Assembly (NCBI GenBank): GCA_903865745.1
Contig: CAIPKV010000078.1
Location: forward strand, 29,108-93,107
DNA: 64,000 nt
Direction: 5' to 3'
DNA from: an uncultured Verrucomicrobia subdivision 3 bacterium
GTDB taxonomy: Bacteria > Verrucomicrobiota > Verrucomicrobiia > Limisphaerales > UBA11358
Shown: piece by piece, positions 52,483-61,701 of the stretch
Numbering within the stretch: the first letter of the stretch is position 1
How the letters are laid out: each line of letters starts with the position of its first letter
The notes under the pieces: model-generated
The model's database searches: none
The model's input: only the letters and a program-made list of their open reading frames with translations
What the model was told of the DNA's origin: nothing
Position numbers and translations under genes: made by a program

Positions 52483-54033
52483 TCATGGCTGAGCGGGTGG
52501 AACGGCGTTGGTCGGGGCGGCATTGCTGGAAACATTATCCACCGCATTCGTCACGGTGTTGGGCGACTCCAGCAGAGCGGCGGGCAAACCCAGCTTGGTG
52601 ACCAACTCCGCCCGGGCGGCGTAGGGCACGCCGGTTTGCGGGTCGAGCAGATGACGGATCACGGAGTCCCTAAGCTTGTCGTAGGGCGGCAGCGGGATGC
52701 GTTCATCGCCCCGGAAGCCGGAGGTCTTGGCGGTGTAACGCTGATAGACGCGGTTGGCGAGGCGCTTGAGATTTTCGTAGCGGTCTTCCTGACCGATGGC
52801 GAGGCTGTAATAGGCGCGCGTCAATAGACCTTGGACGGCAGCGGTCACACGCTCCTGCGAAGTTTCGCCGATATCAATCTGCACGACCGCCACGGCGTAT
52901 TCATCGAGCGTCAGATTCTTCGGCAGCGAAGTTGGATCGTTCTCCACGATGGGCTTGTCCGGGAATTTGTCGCCAAGATACTTGAACCATTTGGCCGCCT
53001 CATCCACACGGTCGGCTTCGTAGAGGAAATAGACGGCGTCGCGCACAAAATTACGCTGCGCGCGAAGGATGCCGTCGCGCTGGCCGGCATCAGTCTCGTC
53101 GGCATACATTTTCAGATAAGCTTCGTTGACCTGCGACACAAGATCCAGGTTCGGCCCGAGTGAATAGTTTTTGGTGAATGGATCCACGTTGATTCGCCCG
53201 TGATGAAACGCCTGCAACAGCGACTGGTAGATGAGCCGACGCAATTGAATCAAGTCATCGGGATTAACCTTGTCCGGATTTTTCGCGGCGGCATCGAGGC
53301 CCTTCGCGCCCCAGTAGACTGCATGCGCCTCGGGCAACCGCCAATCGAACGGGCCATACTGTTGATCCACTGACTTGGCGAACGCCGGGTCCAACTTGAA
53401 CTGATTGGTTAATATACCCAGCAGCTTAAAATCATCCGCTGTGTGCGGCGCGAGCAACTGGTCAAAGTTCGTACCTGCCGGGCCAAATAATTTACCCATG
53501 TCCTCCGCCCACTGCGCCTTATAATACATGTTCGCATCATCAAGGTTCTGGCCCATCTTGCTCTGAAAGATCCAACCGAGCTGCTGGTAGAGCAGGGTGT
53601 TATTAGGATTGTAGCGCAGGCCATTGTCACGCAGCAGTTCGATGCCGCGGCCAACCCAGCGCCAGCGGTCGCCGGCATCCTTGAACTTAACGGAGATGTT
53701 CCAAGCCATGTTCCACGCCTGAAACGCCCAGACCTGAGCGAAATGCGGCTCGAGGTCCGTGATCCAATCCGCGAGCTGTGACGCTTCAAAAAATTTGTCG
53801 TCCTGCTGCAAGTCGTTCGCGCGAATCCAAAGGAAATTGGAGATCAGCCCGCGAAAGCCGCCGAGCGCTACGGTAGTAAACGCCAGCATCGGCGGCGCGT
53901 TTTGCAACACGGCCGCCTGCGTCAGGCCGAGCGTGTCACGGTCGTGGTTCAGGGACGCCTGGAACCGACCGGCACCGGAGACCAGCGCGACGGCGAGCAC
54001 CACCAAGATAATCTTTTTGACGCGGGAGTTCAT
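52483..54033 (-). CDS. Membrane-anchored TPR-like helical-repeat protein of an ABC operon
   Basis: The 516-residue product has an N-terminal signal anchor (KIILVVLAVALVSGAGRF). TPR-like helical repeats follow (AQVWAFQAWNMAWNISVKFK, NNTLLYQQLGWIFQSKMGQN, RDAVYFLYEADRVDEAAKWF). The tail is low-complexity (NTVTNAVDNVSSNAAPTNAV). It overlaps the upstream permease gene by 4 bp, so it belongs to the ABC transporter operon 52483-56725, probably as a periplasmic-facing accessory protein. No known function. Confidence 0.78.
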   Translation of the reverse strand: MNSRVKKIILVVLAVALVSGAGRFQASLNHDRDTLGLTQAAVLQNAPPMLAFTTVALGGFRGLISNFLWIRANDLQQDDKFFEASQLADWITDLEPHFAQVWAFQAWNMAWNISVKFKDAGDRWRWVGRGIELLRDNGLRYNPNNTLLYQQLGWIFQSKMGQNLDDANMYYKAQWAEDMGKLFGPAGTNFDQLLAPHTADDFKLLGILTNQFKLDPAFAKSVDQQYGPFDWRLPEAHAVYWGAKGLDAAAKNPDKVNPDDLIQLRRLIYQSLLQAFHHGRINVDPFTKNYSLGPNLDLVSQVNEAYLKMYADETDAGQRDGILRAQRNFVRDAVYFLYEADRVDEAAKWFKYLGDKFPDKPIVENDPTSLPKNLTLDEYAVAVVQIDIGETSQERVTAAVQGLLTRAYYSLAIGQEDRYENLKRLANRVYQRYTAKTSGFRGDERIPLPPYDKLRDSVIRHLLDPQTGVPYAARAELVTKLGLPAALLESPNTVTNAVDNVSSNAAPTNAVPPAQP

Positions 54034-55415
54034 TGGGTGCCTTGCGCCGTGGCCAGTTCGCGCCGGTTAAAGAAATAGATTCCTACCACGGCACAGAAGC
54101 CGCCCACGAGCAGGACTATTTGCGCAAACGCCGAGCCAAGTTCGCTCCAGGTGATGCTGCGCCCGCTGCTCAGTGAATCAATGGGTGAATAGTTCTTCAC
54201 GAGGCTGACCACGGCGAGTACGCCCTTGAACGCCGGAATCAAAACGATATCCGCCGCCGAGTGACCCACGATGCCTTTCTCCTCGTTACCCGCCGCCACC
54301 GAACCGGACTCGACCGATTCCGCTAGCGTACCGCTCGATACCGCGACCAGCAGCATGGCCAGCGCGAAGAAGGTCGCCACGGGAAATGACAGGAAGCTCG
54401 CCGCCATTAGGCCAAGCGCCGCGAGCAGCGCCATCCAGCAAAAAATGATTCCCAGCCCGCGCGCGAAGTTCAGTGCGAAGCCGCCCTCCGGATACAGCAC
54501 CTCCATGCCGTCATCCAGCGGGAATAACAGCGCCGTCGGGTTGGGGTTGATAAACGTGATGGTCAGCAGACCTTTCGCATCGAACAGGTCCGGCGGGATG
54601 ATAAATTCATGGAACGTATCCGGCGCGAGGCTCATCGGGTCGCTTTGCCACAACTTCGTCGTTTGCGGCACGCCCACCTGCCATACCGCAGCGAACGTCC
54701 CGGACGCACTTTTCTGCGCCGCATTAAATTTTACGCGCAGTTGCAGCGGCTTCCCCGCTAGATAATTTTTGGCAAAGCCCAAATCAATCTGCCAGACGCG
54801 CTGGTAACTGGGCGGCACGATTTGCAGCGCAGCCTTGACCTGTTCGCGGATTTGCCGGCGCACTTCCGGCAGGTTCACAGATTCAACCGGACTGGATTTC
54901 AAGCGCTCTTGCAAGGCCGACTCGGTGTCCGTCTCAATTTCCGCCGGATTAACCGGTTCCTTGGCGGAGCCACGTGCGACCAGCACTTGCTCACGCAAAA
55001 TCTGCTGTTCCGACGCCGGTAGTTTACCCGCACGCCATTGGAGCAACCCCAGCACACAGCCGCCGGACAGCGCCAGCAGCACCGCGTTCAGCGAAACGAT
55101 GCCCAGCCATTTGCCGAGCCAGATTTGCCAGCGCGCAATCGGCTTCGTGGCGACGACTTGGATCTGGCATTCCTCGATATCGCGCGCCAGCGTGCCGCAC
55201 GCGAGCCACAGCGTCGACAGGCCGAGCAGCGCGGTGATGGCGCTCAGCGTGTAAGTCAGGATAATCTGCGTGAACCCCTGCGCCGTGCCGTCATCGCGAA
55301 TGACCAGCGGCAGGCCGATCACCGCCACGATCAGCAGCACCCCGATGACGAGGAACAGCTTGAACCGCAGTGCGGCCTTCCACGTCAGCCAGGCAATGGT
55401 GAGAATTCGTTGCAT
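54030..55415 (-). CDS. ABC-2 type transporter permease
   Basis: The 461-residue membrane protein has an N-terminal helix (FLVIGVLLIVAVIGLPLVI) and a cluster of helices at about 35-130. A large soluble loop follows (about 130-290), with a beta-rich part RVWQIDLGFAKNYLAGKPLQ. C-terminal helices lie at about 315-450. The plan fits ABC-2 permeases with an extracytoplasmic domain, as in GldF/NatB-like systems. It pairs with the ATPase upstream and the TPR protein downstream. The cargo is unknown. Confidence 0.85.
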   Translation of the reverse strand: MQRILTIAWLTWKAALRFKLFLVIGVLLIVAVIGLPLVIRDDGTAQGFTQIILTYTLSAITALLGLSTLWLACGTLARDIEECQIQVVATKPIARWQIWLGKWLGIVSLNAVLLALSGGCVLGLLQWRAGKLPASEQQILREQVLVARGSAKEPVNPAEIETDTESALQERLKSSPVESVNLPEVRRQIREQVKAALQIVPPSYQRVWQIDLGFAKNYLAGKPLQLRVKFNAAQKSASGTFAAVWQVGVPQTTKLWQSDPMSLAPDTFHEFIIPPDLFDAKGLLTITFINPNPTALLFPLDDGMEVLYPEGGFALNFARGLGIIFCWMALLAALGLMAASFLSFPVATFFALAMLLVAVSSGTLAESVESGSVAAGNEEKGIVGHSAADIVLIPAFKGVLAVVSLVKNYSPIDSLSSGRSITWSELGSAFAQIVLLVGGFCAVVGIYFFNRRELATAQGTQ

Positions 55416-55428
55416 TTCAAATTAAATT

Positions 55429-55517
55429 AACCACGGATGGACACTGATAAACACGGATGAGGAGGAAATTCATCAGGCCCTTTTATTATCCGTGTGAATC
55501 CTTGTCCATCCGTGGTT
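55429..55517. repeat. 30-bp inverted repeat between ABC transporter genes
   Basis: The left arm (55429-55458) begins AACCACGGATGGACA and the right arm (55488-55517) ends TGTCCATCCGTGGTT. The arms match with a few mismatches around a 29-bp centre. CACGGAT-type units recur about every 7 bp inside the arms, linking this element to the 7-bp class. A hairpin here could lower the ratio of permease to ATPase mRNA. A shorter relative (AACCACGATTCACGG) lies near 56838. Confidence 0.7.
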
Positions 55518-55522
55518 GAAAC

Positions 55523-56725
55523 TCATTTCTTCCCGCCCAGCAGCGAGGACAGCTTTTCATTCGCCTTGGACAAGTCCACCGGCGCTGGTTCCGATGCGGC
55601 CGCGGGTTGGGCGGGCGACGACGTAGGCGGACTCACTTGCGCCAACGCGGCGAGCTTCTGGTCGTCCACTTTCGGCCCGGTCACCGGCTTGGTTTCAATC
55701 GCTGGCGCCACCGGCGGCAGCGAGAGTTTCTCCAGGACTTTCTCCGTGGTCGGCTGGGCTTCCAAGCCGCCGCGCAGATACTCGGCCACGCGCGCGCCGG
55801 ACTGCGCCCCGCTGGTCTCGTTCGCGGAGCGCGCCTTGTTCACCACATCGAGAAAATAGCTTTCGAGATTCTGCGTCGGATTATCCACGCGCACTTCGCC
55901 GGTCGTAATGTCCTTGCGAATGGTCGCCAACACTTTCTCCAACGTCTCGCGCGGCAGCACCGGCGTCGTGATGCGTAACGTATCCGGCGTCGCCAGCAAC
56001 TCTTTCAGCGTGCCTGACGCATGAATCTTGCCGCCATAATAAATCACCACGCGGTCGCACACATCCTCCACATCCGACAACAGATGGCTGCTCAAGATCA
56101 CCGTCTTGCCGCGCCGCGCCAGCGCGAGAATCAAGTCCTTTACCTCGCGACAGCCAATCGGATCGAGTCCAGCCGTCGGCTCGTCGAGGATAATCAGGTC
56201 GGGGTCGTTGATGAGCGCTTGTGCCAGGCCGATGCGGCGCTGCATGCCCTTGGAAAATTCGCCGACCGCGCGCGTCTGCGTCTTGCCGAGGCCGACCATT
56301 TCCAGCAATTGTTCCGCGCGATTATCGCGGTCGGCTTTATTGAGATGAAACAGGTTGCCGAAAAAGTCCAGCGTCTCGCGCGAGTTGAGGTAGCGATAGA
56401 GATACGATTCCTCCGGCAGATAGCCGATTCGCGACTTCGTCTGCACATGACGCGGCGAATGGCCGAAGACCTCGATATGCCCCTTCGTCGGGTTGAGCAG
56501 GCCGAGCAGCAGCTTGACCGTGGTGGACTTGCCGGAGCCGTTCGGGCCGAGCAGACCGAAGACTTCGCCCTGGCGCACTTCGAAATCAACGTTATTGACC
56601 GCGCGCGCTTTCGGGCGATTCCAAAAGTCCTTGAACACCTTCGTCAGCCCGCGCACGGACACGACGACCTCGGCGGATTTACGATTATCGGTTTGGGGTA
56701 GCGGATTCAGTTCGGCGACGGGCAT
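55523..56725 (-). CDS. ABC transporter ATP-binding protein
   Basis: The 400-residue product has Walker A LLGPNGSGKSTT, the signature FSKGMQRRIGLAQAL and Walker B LIILDEPTAGLDP, in the CcmA/GldA-type group that serves ABC-2 exporters. It has an extended C-terminal region (about 260-400) ending in a Pro/Ala linker and SKANEKLSSLLGG, of unknown role. The ATG at 56725 (MPVAELNPLPQ) is chosen because upstream residues are atypical. The permease and TPR genes follow on the same strand. Confidence 0.92.
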   Translation of the reverse strand: MPVAELNPLPQTDNRKSAEVVVSVRGLTKVFKDFWNRPKARAVNNVDFEVRQGEVFGLLGPNGSGKSTTVKLLLGLLNPTKGHIEVFGHSPRHVQTKSRIGYLPEESYLYRYLNSRETLDFFGNLFHLNKADRDNRAEQLLEMVGLGKTQTRAVGEFSKGMQRRIGLAQALINDPDLIILDEPTAGLDPIGCREVKDLILALARRGKTVILSSHLLSDVEDVCDRVVIYYGGKIHASGTLKELLATPDTLRITTPVLPRETLEKVLATIRKDITTGEVRVDNPTQNLESYFLDVVNKARSANETSGAQSGARVAEYLRGGLEAQPTTEKVLEKLSLPPVAPAIETKPVTGPKVDDQKLAALAQVSPPTSSPAQPAAASEPAPVDLSKANEKLSSLLGGKK

Positions 56726-56957
56726 GGTAAAATCAATATTCAGACAATTCACGGAAACATTCCGCCGACCCACGCGACGACCAACCAGGGGCAAACCCAG
56801 GTTGGAAAGCGGGCGAAAATGTCATGAAACCAATTTAACCACGATTCACGGGGACAGCAAGCCGCTAGGCAATCCACCGCGCCTAAGCTGGCGGCCAGAA
56901 GTTTAATGAGGAAGGTAGGCATGGAAGCATCTTAGTGAAACTTAAGGCTGACACCGC

Positions 56958-57251
56958 CACCGCCGCCTCTCGAGCTGCCGCCGTTTCGGACCGCGCCGCC
57001 GCGACTCATGCCCGGTCCGAAGCCGGTGCTGACCGGTCTGCCGCCGTTACTGCCCGCGCTGGAACCGTTATTACCCGAGAAGTAGCCGCTACTTCCCGGT
57101 CCGGAACCGTAGAAGACCGAGCAACTGCCGTTACTTCTCGAGCTGGAACCGTCGAAGCCCGGGCTTGCGCCGTTACTTCTTGGGAAGTAGCCGATGATTA
57201 CCGGGAAGTAGCGGCAACTTCTCGTGCTGGAACCGCCACTTTTCGGGGTTA
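56958..57251. repeat. 21-bp-period repeat island F
   Basis: Fourteen units start every 21 bp from 56958 to 57231. The consensus is near AACCGTTACTTCCCGGGCTGG, and a local perfect dyad GAAGTAGC-C-GCTACTTC spans two units around 57078-57094. It lies between the divergent ABC ATPase gene and trpD. The right edge GTTATTAGACTAAAACCC resembles the edge motif of islands A and C. The remaining flanks (56726-56957 and 57266-57393) show nothing recognisable beyond the palindrome AAACCCGGGTTT at 57259. Confidence 0.88.
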
Positions 57252-57393
57252 TTAGACTAAAACCCGGGTTTCCGCCTCCCAAACCCGCATTTTGACCAAT
57301 TCACCTCACCCGCCGCCGTTCACGCCTTGGCGTTAAATCTTCTTTTAGCGCAGTTTCGGTTTGTGCCTTTCGCTTGACGCCGTAAAATTGCGC

Positions 57394-58446
57394 GTGCTCG
57401 CATCCCTCGCCACCCAGCTCGCCGGCCGGCAGTCCCTGTCCGCTGCGCAAATCCATGCCGCCGTCGCGGCACTCACGGATGAACGGATTTCCCCCCAGGC
57501 GAAGGCGGATTTCCTCGTGGCGCTCGCCCTGAAAGGGGAGTCGCCGGAAGAGATCGCCGCATTCGCCACCGCCTTGCGCGAGAAAGCCAGCCCGCCCCCG
57601 CTCGCCCCCGCGACGCGCGCCCGCGAAATCCTGGATGTGGTCGGCACCGGCGGCGACCGCTTGAGCACGTTCAACATCTCCACCACGGTCGCCCTCCTGT
57701 GCGCCGCCGCCGGCGTGATCGTGGCCAAACACGGCAACCGCGCGGTGACGTCGTCGGTCGGCAGCGCGGATGTGATCGAGGCGCTCGGCATCCCGGTCAA
57801 CCTCTCGCCTGCAGACGCGGCGGCGGCGTTGAGCGACCACGGGTTCGCGTTCCTCTTCGCGCCGAATTTTCATCCGTCGTTCAAGCACATTGCCCCGGCG
57901 CGCAAGCTCTGCGCCGAGCGCGGTCAGCGGACGATCTTTAATATCCTCGGCCCGCTGCTGAATCCGGCGCAGCCCTCCGCGATGCTCGTCGGAGTCTCGC
58001 GCCCGGAATTGTGCGAGCCGATGGCCCGCGCGTTGCAAGCCCTCGGCGTCCGGCGCGGCATGGTGGTGTGTGGAGAATGCAGAAGTGAGAAGTCAGAAGT
58101 CGGAAGTTATTTGGACGAGTTATCCACGCTGGGGGTGAATCATGTGGCGGAGTTTTATCATGAGCGCGGTTTTTCGCAGTCGGTGTTGACGCTGGAGAAC
58201 TTCCCTTTGCAACCGGCGACGCTGGCCGACTTGCGCGGCGGCGATAAACTGGCGAACGCGGAGATCGTCCGGCAAATCCTGCGCGGCACGGAGCGCGGCC
58301 CGAAACGCGACGCGGTGCTGCTGAACGCGGGTGCGGCGCTGTTCGTGGCGGGTAAGGCGAGGTCGCTCGCGGAAGGCTGGGAGCTGGCGGGCGAGACGAT
58401 TGATACCGGCACCGCAGCGAAGAAACTGGCGGAGCTGGCGGGCTGA
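57394..58446 (+). CDS. trpD: Anthranilate phosphoribosyltransferase
   Basis: The enzyme joins anthranilate and PRPP in tryptophan synthesis. The 350-residue product has the PRPP-binding DVVGTGGDRLSTFNIST and HGNRAVTSSVGSADVIEALG, then RTIFNILGPLLNPA. Start choice: the GTG at 57394 aligns with family N-termini (VLASLATQLAGRQSLSAAQI); an upstream TTG at 57361 is possible. A 7-bp-period repeat at 58076-58110 codes for about residues 228-239 (ECRSEKSEVGSY), a probable insertion in a surface loop. It is alone, without other trp genes. Confidence 0.94.
   Translation: MLASLATQLAGRQSLSAAQIHAAVAALTDERISPQAKADFLVALALKGESPEEIAAFATALREKASPPPLAPATRAREILDVVGTGGDRLSTFNISTTVALLCAAAGVIVAKHGNRAVTSSVGSADVIEALGIPVNLSPADAAAALSDHGFAFLFAPNFHPSFKHIAPARKLCAERGQRTIFNILGPLLNPAQPSAMLVGVSRPELCEPMARALQALGVRRGMVVCGECRSEKSEVGSYLDELSTLGVNHVAEFYHERGFSQSVLTLENFPLQPATLADLRGGDKLANAEIVRQILRGTERGPKRDAVLLNAGAALFVAGKARSLAEGWELAGETIDTGTAAKKLAELAG
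58076..58110 (+). repeat. Heptanucleotide repeat inside trpD
   Basis: The units are AATGCAG, AAGTGAG, AAGTCAG, AAGTCGG and AAGTTAT, contributing about 12 residues to the protein without breaking the frame. Confidence 0.72.
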
Positions 58447-59118
58447 TTATTGCTCTACCTGACCGGCCTCGACGGCGGCGTAGTGCAGGCCGAGATTGTG
58501 TTGGGCGTTCTTATTGCCCTGGCGCGCGGCTTTGATGAACCATTTTACGGCTTCCTGCGTATTCTGTTTCACCCCGCGCCCAGTCTGATAGCACAGGCCG
58601 AGATTGGATTGCGCATCGGAAAGTTCCTGATCGGCCGCGAGGCGATACCACTTCACCGCCTCCGCAAAATCTTGTTCCACCACCTGACCCTGCTCGAAAA
58701 ACACGCCGAGATTGAATTGCGCCGCCGGATAGCCGCGCTCCGCTGATTCGCGATACCATTTCACGGCCTCCGCGTAATTCTGCGCGACGCCCTGGCCGGT
58801 CTCGTAAAGCATGCCGAGATTGAATTGCGCCGCCGGGTCGCCCTGCTCCGCCGCCTCGCGCAGCCACTTGGCCGCCTCGGAATATTCCTGCGGCACGCCC
58901 TGCCCCATCCAATAGCAGACGCCGAGATAACATTGGCCCACGGGATCATTCTGCTCGGCGGATTTCCGCAGCCATTTCACTGCTTCTTGATGGTTCTGCT
59001 CCACGCCCTGGCCGTTCTGATAGCAGACGCCAAGATAGCATTGTGCCTGCGCATCGCCTTCGATGGCGGCGGTGCGCATCGCTTCAAATGAATCCCAGGA
59101 TTTGCGGGTAATAGCCAT
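58447..59118 (-). CDS. Sel1-repeat protein
   Basis: The 223-residue protein is almost wholly six Sel1/TPR-like repeats of about 36 residues with the core AQxxLGxxYxxGxGVxQNxxEAVKW (for example AQCYLGVCYQNGQGVEQNHQ). There is no signal peptide, so it is a cytoplasmic scaffold. The count of near-identical repeats suggests recent expansion. It is convergent with trpD, the two stop codons being directly adjacent. Confidence 0.9.
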   Translation of the reverse strand: MAITRKSWDSFEAMRTAAIEGDAQAQCYLGVCYQNGQGVEQNHQEAVKWLRKSAEQNDPVGQCYLGVCYWMGQGVPQEYSEAAKWLREAAEQGDPAAQFNLGMLYETGQGVAQNYAEAVKWYRESAERGYPAAQFNLGVFFEQGQVVEQDFAEAVKWYRLAADQELSDAQSNLGLCYQTGRGVKQNTQEAVKWFIKAARQGNKNAQHNLGLHYAAVEAGQVEQ

Positions 59119-59232
59119 TATTTAGCAGCGGAGGAAGCATAGCCCGCGCGACTTTGAAGACAAGTCGTGAATTCCGCCGGGGAGCTGGCAATTTCACTTC
59201 CGCGCCGGCGGATTGCCTGCTACAAACTGCGT

Positions 59233-60048
59233 ATGGCAACACCATTGAAAATCGGTTTTCTAGGCGCGGGCAAGATGGCCACCGCGCTTGCGAAAGGTTT
59301 CGTCCGCGCCGAAATCGTCTTCCCGCGCGAAATCATCGCGGCTGATCCATTTCCCGCCGCGCGCAAACAGTTTGCCGACGAGACCGGCGCGAAAACCACC
59401 GCCGCCAACCTGGAGGTGGCCGCGAGCGCGACGGTCTTGATTCTCGCCACCAAGCCGGATCAAGTCGCGGCTGCGCTGGCAGAGATTGCAAGCGTTTTCA
59501 CCAAAAAGCATTTACTCATCTCCATCGCCGCCGGCGTGACGCTGGCGAAATTGGAATCTAATCTGCCCGCTGGCGCGCGGGTCATCCGCGTGATGCCCAA
59601 TACCCCGGCGCTCGTCGGCGCGGGTGCGTCTGCTTATGCGCTCGGCAAGTACGCCACGACCGCTGATGGCGAATTGGCGAAGAAACTGTTGTCCGCCGTC
59701 GGCGTGGCGCTGCCAGTCAAAGAGAGTTTGCTCGACGCCGTGACCGGCTTGAGCGGCAGCGGACCGGCTTACGTGTATCAATTCATCGAAGCGTTGAGCG
59801 ATGGCGGCGTGGCGGCCGGCCTGCCGCGCGACATTGCGACCAAGCTGGCGGCGCAGACGGTTTTGGGCGGCGCGAAAATGGTTTTGGAAACCGGCCAGCA
59901 TCCCGGTGCGCTTAAGGATCAGGTGACTAGTCCCGGCGGCACAACGATCGAAGGCATTCACGAACTAGAAAAGGGCAAGCTGCGCGCCACCGTGATTAGC
60001 GCCGTCCGCGCTGCCACGGAGAAATCCAAGAAGCTGGGGCAAGGCTGA
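59233..60048 (+). CDS. proC: Pyrroline-5-carboxylate reductase
   Basis: This is the last step of proline synthesis, NAD(P)H-dependent. The 271-residue product begins MATPLKIGFLGAGKMATALA (Rossmann GxGxM) and has VIRVMPNTPALVGAGASAYA with the signature TGLSGSGPAYVYQFIEAL and TSPGGTTIEGIHELE. The ATG at 59233 is preferred over a longer frame from 59167, whose extra residues do not fit the family. Followed by two genes in the same direction. Confidence 0.95.
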   Translation: MATPLKIGFLGAGKMATALAKGFVRAEIVFPREIIAADPFPAARKQFADETGAKTTAANLEVAASATVLILATKPDQVAAALAEIASVFTKKHLLISIAAGVTLAKLESNLPAGARVIRVMPNTPALVGAGASAYALGKYATTADGELAKKLLSAVGVALPVKESLLDAVTGLSGSGPAYVYQFIEALSDGGVAAGLPRDIATKLAAQTVLGGAKMVLETGQHPGALKDQVTSPGGTTIEGIHELEKGKLRATVISAVRAATEKSKKLGQG

Positions 60049-60105
60049 CTCCGGCTAGATTTTATGCGTGTCGCACTGCCGGTTTCCTGCTAGATTCCCG
60101 CGCCC

Positions 60106-60714
60106 ATGAACGAGTGGAACATCCAGTCCCGTGCCCATGCCTGCGAGGCGTGCGCCCAGCCGTTTACCGATCGGCAGCCTTATCACACGCTGCTGCTGGA
60201 ACTCGTGCCGGAACTGCGCCGCTCGGATATCTGCGACCCGTGCTGGTCGAAGCAATTCGCCAGCGAAGCGCGCATGCGTAGCGGTTTCATCTCGCATTGG
60301 CAGGGTATTTACGAAGTGCCGCCCGCGCAGCCCGTCGAGGCCATCCAGAAGGAAACCGCCGAAACCGTCCTGCGCCAGCTGGTTGAGAAAAACGATCCGC
60401 GCTACGCGCCCGCCGCCTTTATCCTCGCGGTTATGCTCGAACGCAAGCGCCTGCTCAAGGTGAAGGAGCAAATCACGCGTGATGGCAAACGCATCTTCAT
60501 ATACGAACAGCCCAAGACCGGCGATGTCTTCGCGATCGCCGACCCGGAATTACATTTGAATCAACTGGAGCAGGTGCAGCAAGATGTGGCGCAATTGCTG
60601 GAGCACGGTTTGAACCCACCCGCACCTGCAATGGAAACGCCGGCAACACCGGAAATTCCCGTAGCTGAAAGCGAAACGCCACCGCCTGCCGAAGAACCGG
60701 CACCCGCCAATTGA
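60106..60714 (+). CDS. Zinc-finger-like protein of unknown function
   Basis: The 202-residue product has two cysteine pairs, CEAC (13-16) and CDPC (about 43-46), forming a probable zinc ribbon at the N-terminus. A helical middle follows (AETVLRQLVEKNDPRYAPAA, FILAVMLERKRLLKVKEQI), then a short beta hairpin (RIFIYEQPKTGDVFAIADPE) and a Pro/Glu-rich tail. No family name. It ends 6 bp before rnc, so it is probably co-transcribed with it. Confidence 0.72.
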   Translation: MNEWNIQSRAHACEACAQPFTDRQPYHTLLLELVPELRRSDICDPCWSKQFASEARMRSGFISHWQGIYEVPPAQPVEAIQKETAETVLRQLVEKNDPRYAPAAFILAVMLERKRLLKVKEQITRDGKRIFIYEQPKTGDVFAIADPELHLNQLEQVQQDVAQLLEHGLNPPAPAMETPATPEIPVAESETPPPAEEPAPAN

Positions 60715-60720
60715 TTTCCC

Positions 60721-61425
60721 GTGCCCACTCTCGCCGAACTTCAAATTCGCCTCGGCCATTCTTTTCGCGACGATAATCTTTTACGCCTCGCGCTCACGCA
60801 TCCGTCCATCGCCCACGAGGCTAACGCCGCGACCGCACACAATCAGCGGTTGGAATTCCTCGGCGACTCGGTGCTCGGTCTGATCCTGTCACGCGCGTTG
60901 TATGAAAAGTTTCCCGAAGCCGATGAGGGCGCGCTCACCAAGTCGCGCGCCAAGCTGGTGAACGCCGGTTCGCTCGCGGCGCGCGCCCGCCAACTCGGTC
61001 TCGGCACGCATCTAATCCTGAGCCGCGGCGAGGAGAACACCGGCGGGCGCGAACGCGCATCGGCGCTGGCGGACGCATTCGAGGCGGTGCTCGGTGCAAT
61101 CTTTCTCGATGGCGGATTTGAGGCGGCGCGGGATTTTGTCCAACGCGAGTTCGCCGCCGACTTCGAATCATTGACGGAGGCGGTAGATATCGAGAATCCC
61201 AAGGGCGAGTTGCAGGAGTTGTTGCAGGCGAAGTCGCCGCACGCGCCGGAGTATGAGTTTATCGCCGCCACCGGGCCGGACCACGACCGCCTCTTCGAAT
61301 GCGCCGTGCATCATGCCGGTGCGGAACTGGCGCGCGGCACTGGCAAAAGCAAAAAGGCCGCCGAGAGCACAGCGGCTTTGGCGGCTTTGGAGAAATTGCG
61401 CGCGGGAAAGCCCGCGGAGTCCTAG
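60721..61425 (+). CDS. rnc: Ribonuclease III
   Basis: This is the double-strand-specific RNase that processes rRNA and structured mRNA. The 234-residue product starts at GTG 60721. It has the signature RLEFLGDSVLGLI with the catalytic Glu and Asp, then ADAFEAVLGAIFLDGG, and a C-terminal dsRNA-binding domain (about 158-228: NPKGELQELLQAKSPHAPEY, GTGKSKKAAESTAALAAL). Hairpin-rich repeat transcripts in this genome would be potential substrates. It converges with the CDGSH gene by 4-bp overlap. Confidence 0.95.
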   Translation: MPTLAELQIRLGHSFRDDNLLRLALTHPSIAHEANAATAHNQRLEFLGDSVLGLILSRALYEKFPEADEGALTKSRAKLVNAGSLAARARQLGLGTHLILSRGEENTGGRERASALADAFEAVLGAIFLDGGFEAARDFVQREFAADFESLTEAVDIENPKGELQELLQAKSPHAPEYEFIAATGPDHDRLFECAVHHAGAELARGTGKSKKAAESTAALAALEKLRAGKPAES

Positions 61426-61661
61426 CCCAGCTTGCTGTGGCTACCGTCGCAGAATGCGCCGGTCTTGGAATGCTTACAGCCGCACCACGCAACTTTCTTG
61501 GCCTCGACCAAGTCCGTCTTAAGCGGCACGAAGCCGGAACCTTTGTGGGCGCCGTCGCAGAACGGCTGGGTCTTGGACTTGCCGCAGGTGCAGAAGTAGA
61601 AGCTGCCGGGCTTCATATCGAGCACGTAGGGGAATTTTTGGGCGATGGTTGGTTCACTCAT
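61422..61661 (-). CDS. CDGSH iron-sulfur domain protein
   Basis: This 79-residue protein has two CDGSH-type motifs: FCTCGKSKTQPFCDGAHKG and WCGCKHSKTGAFCDGSHS, each with a Cys3-His set that binds a redox-active [2Fe-2S] cluster. It is a tandem mitoNEET-like form common in bacteria. Cytoplasmic; role in iron or redox handling inferred from the family. Confidence 0.92.
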   Translation of the reverse strand: MSEPTIAQKFPYVLDMKPGSFYFCTCGKSKTQPFCDGAHKGSGFVPLKTDLVEAKKVAWCGCKHSKTGAFCDGSHSKLG

Positions 61662-61701
61662 ACTTCCTTTGTAGCTGCCGAATGGATTTTGGCAAACTAT
61701 T

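Noticed and set aside
57259..57393. Tryptophan attenuator before trpD
   Set aside because: No Trp-rich leader frame and no terminator with T-tract are visible.
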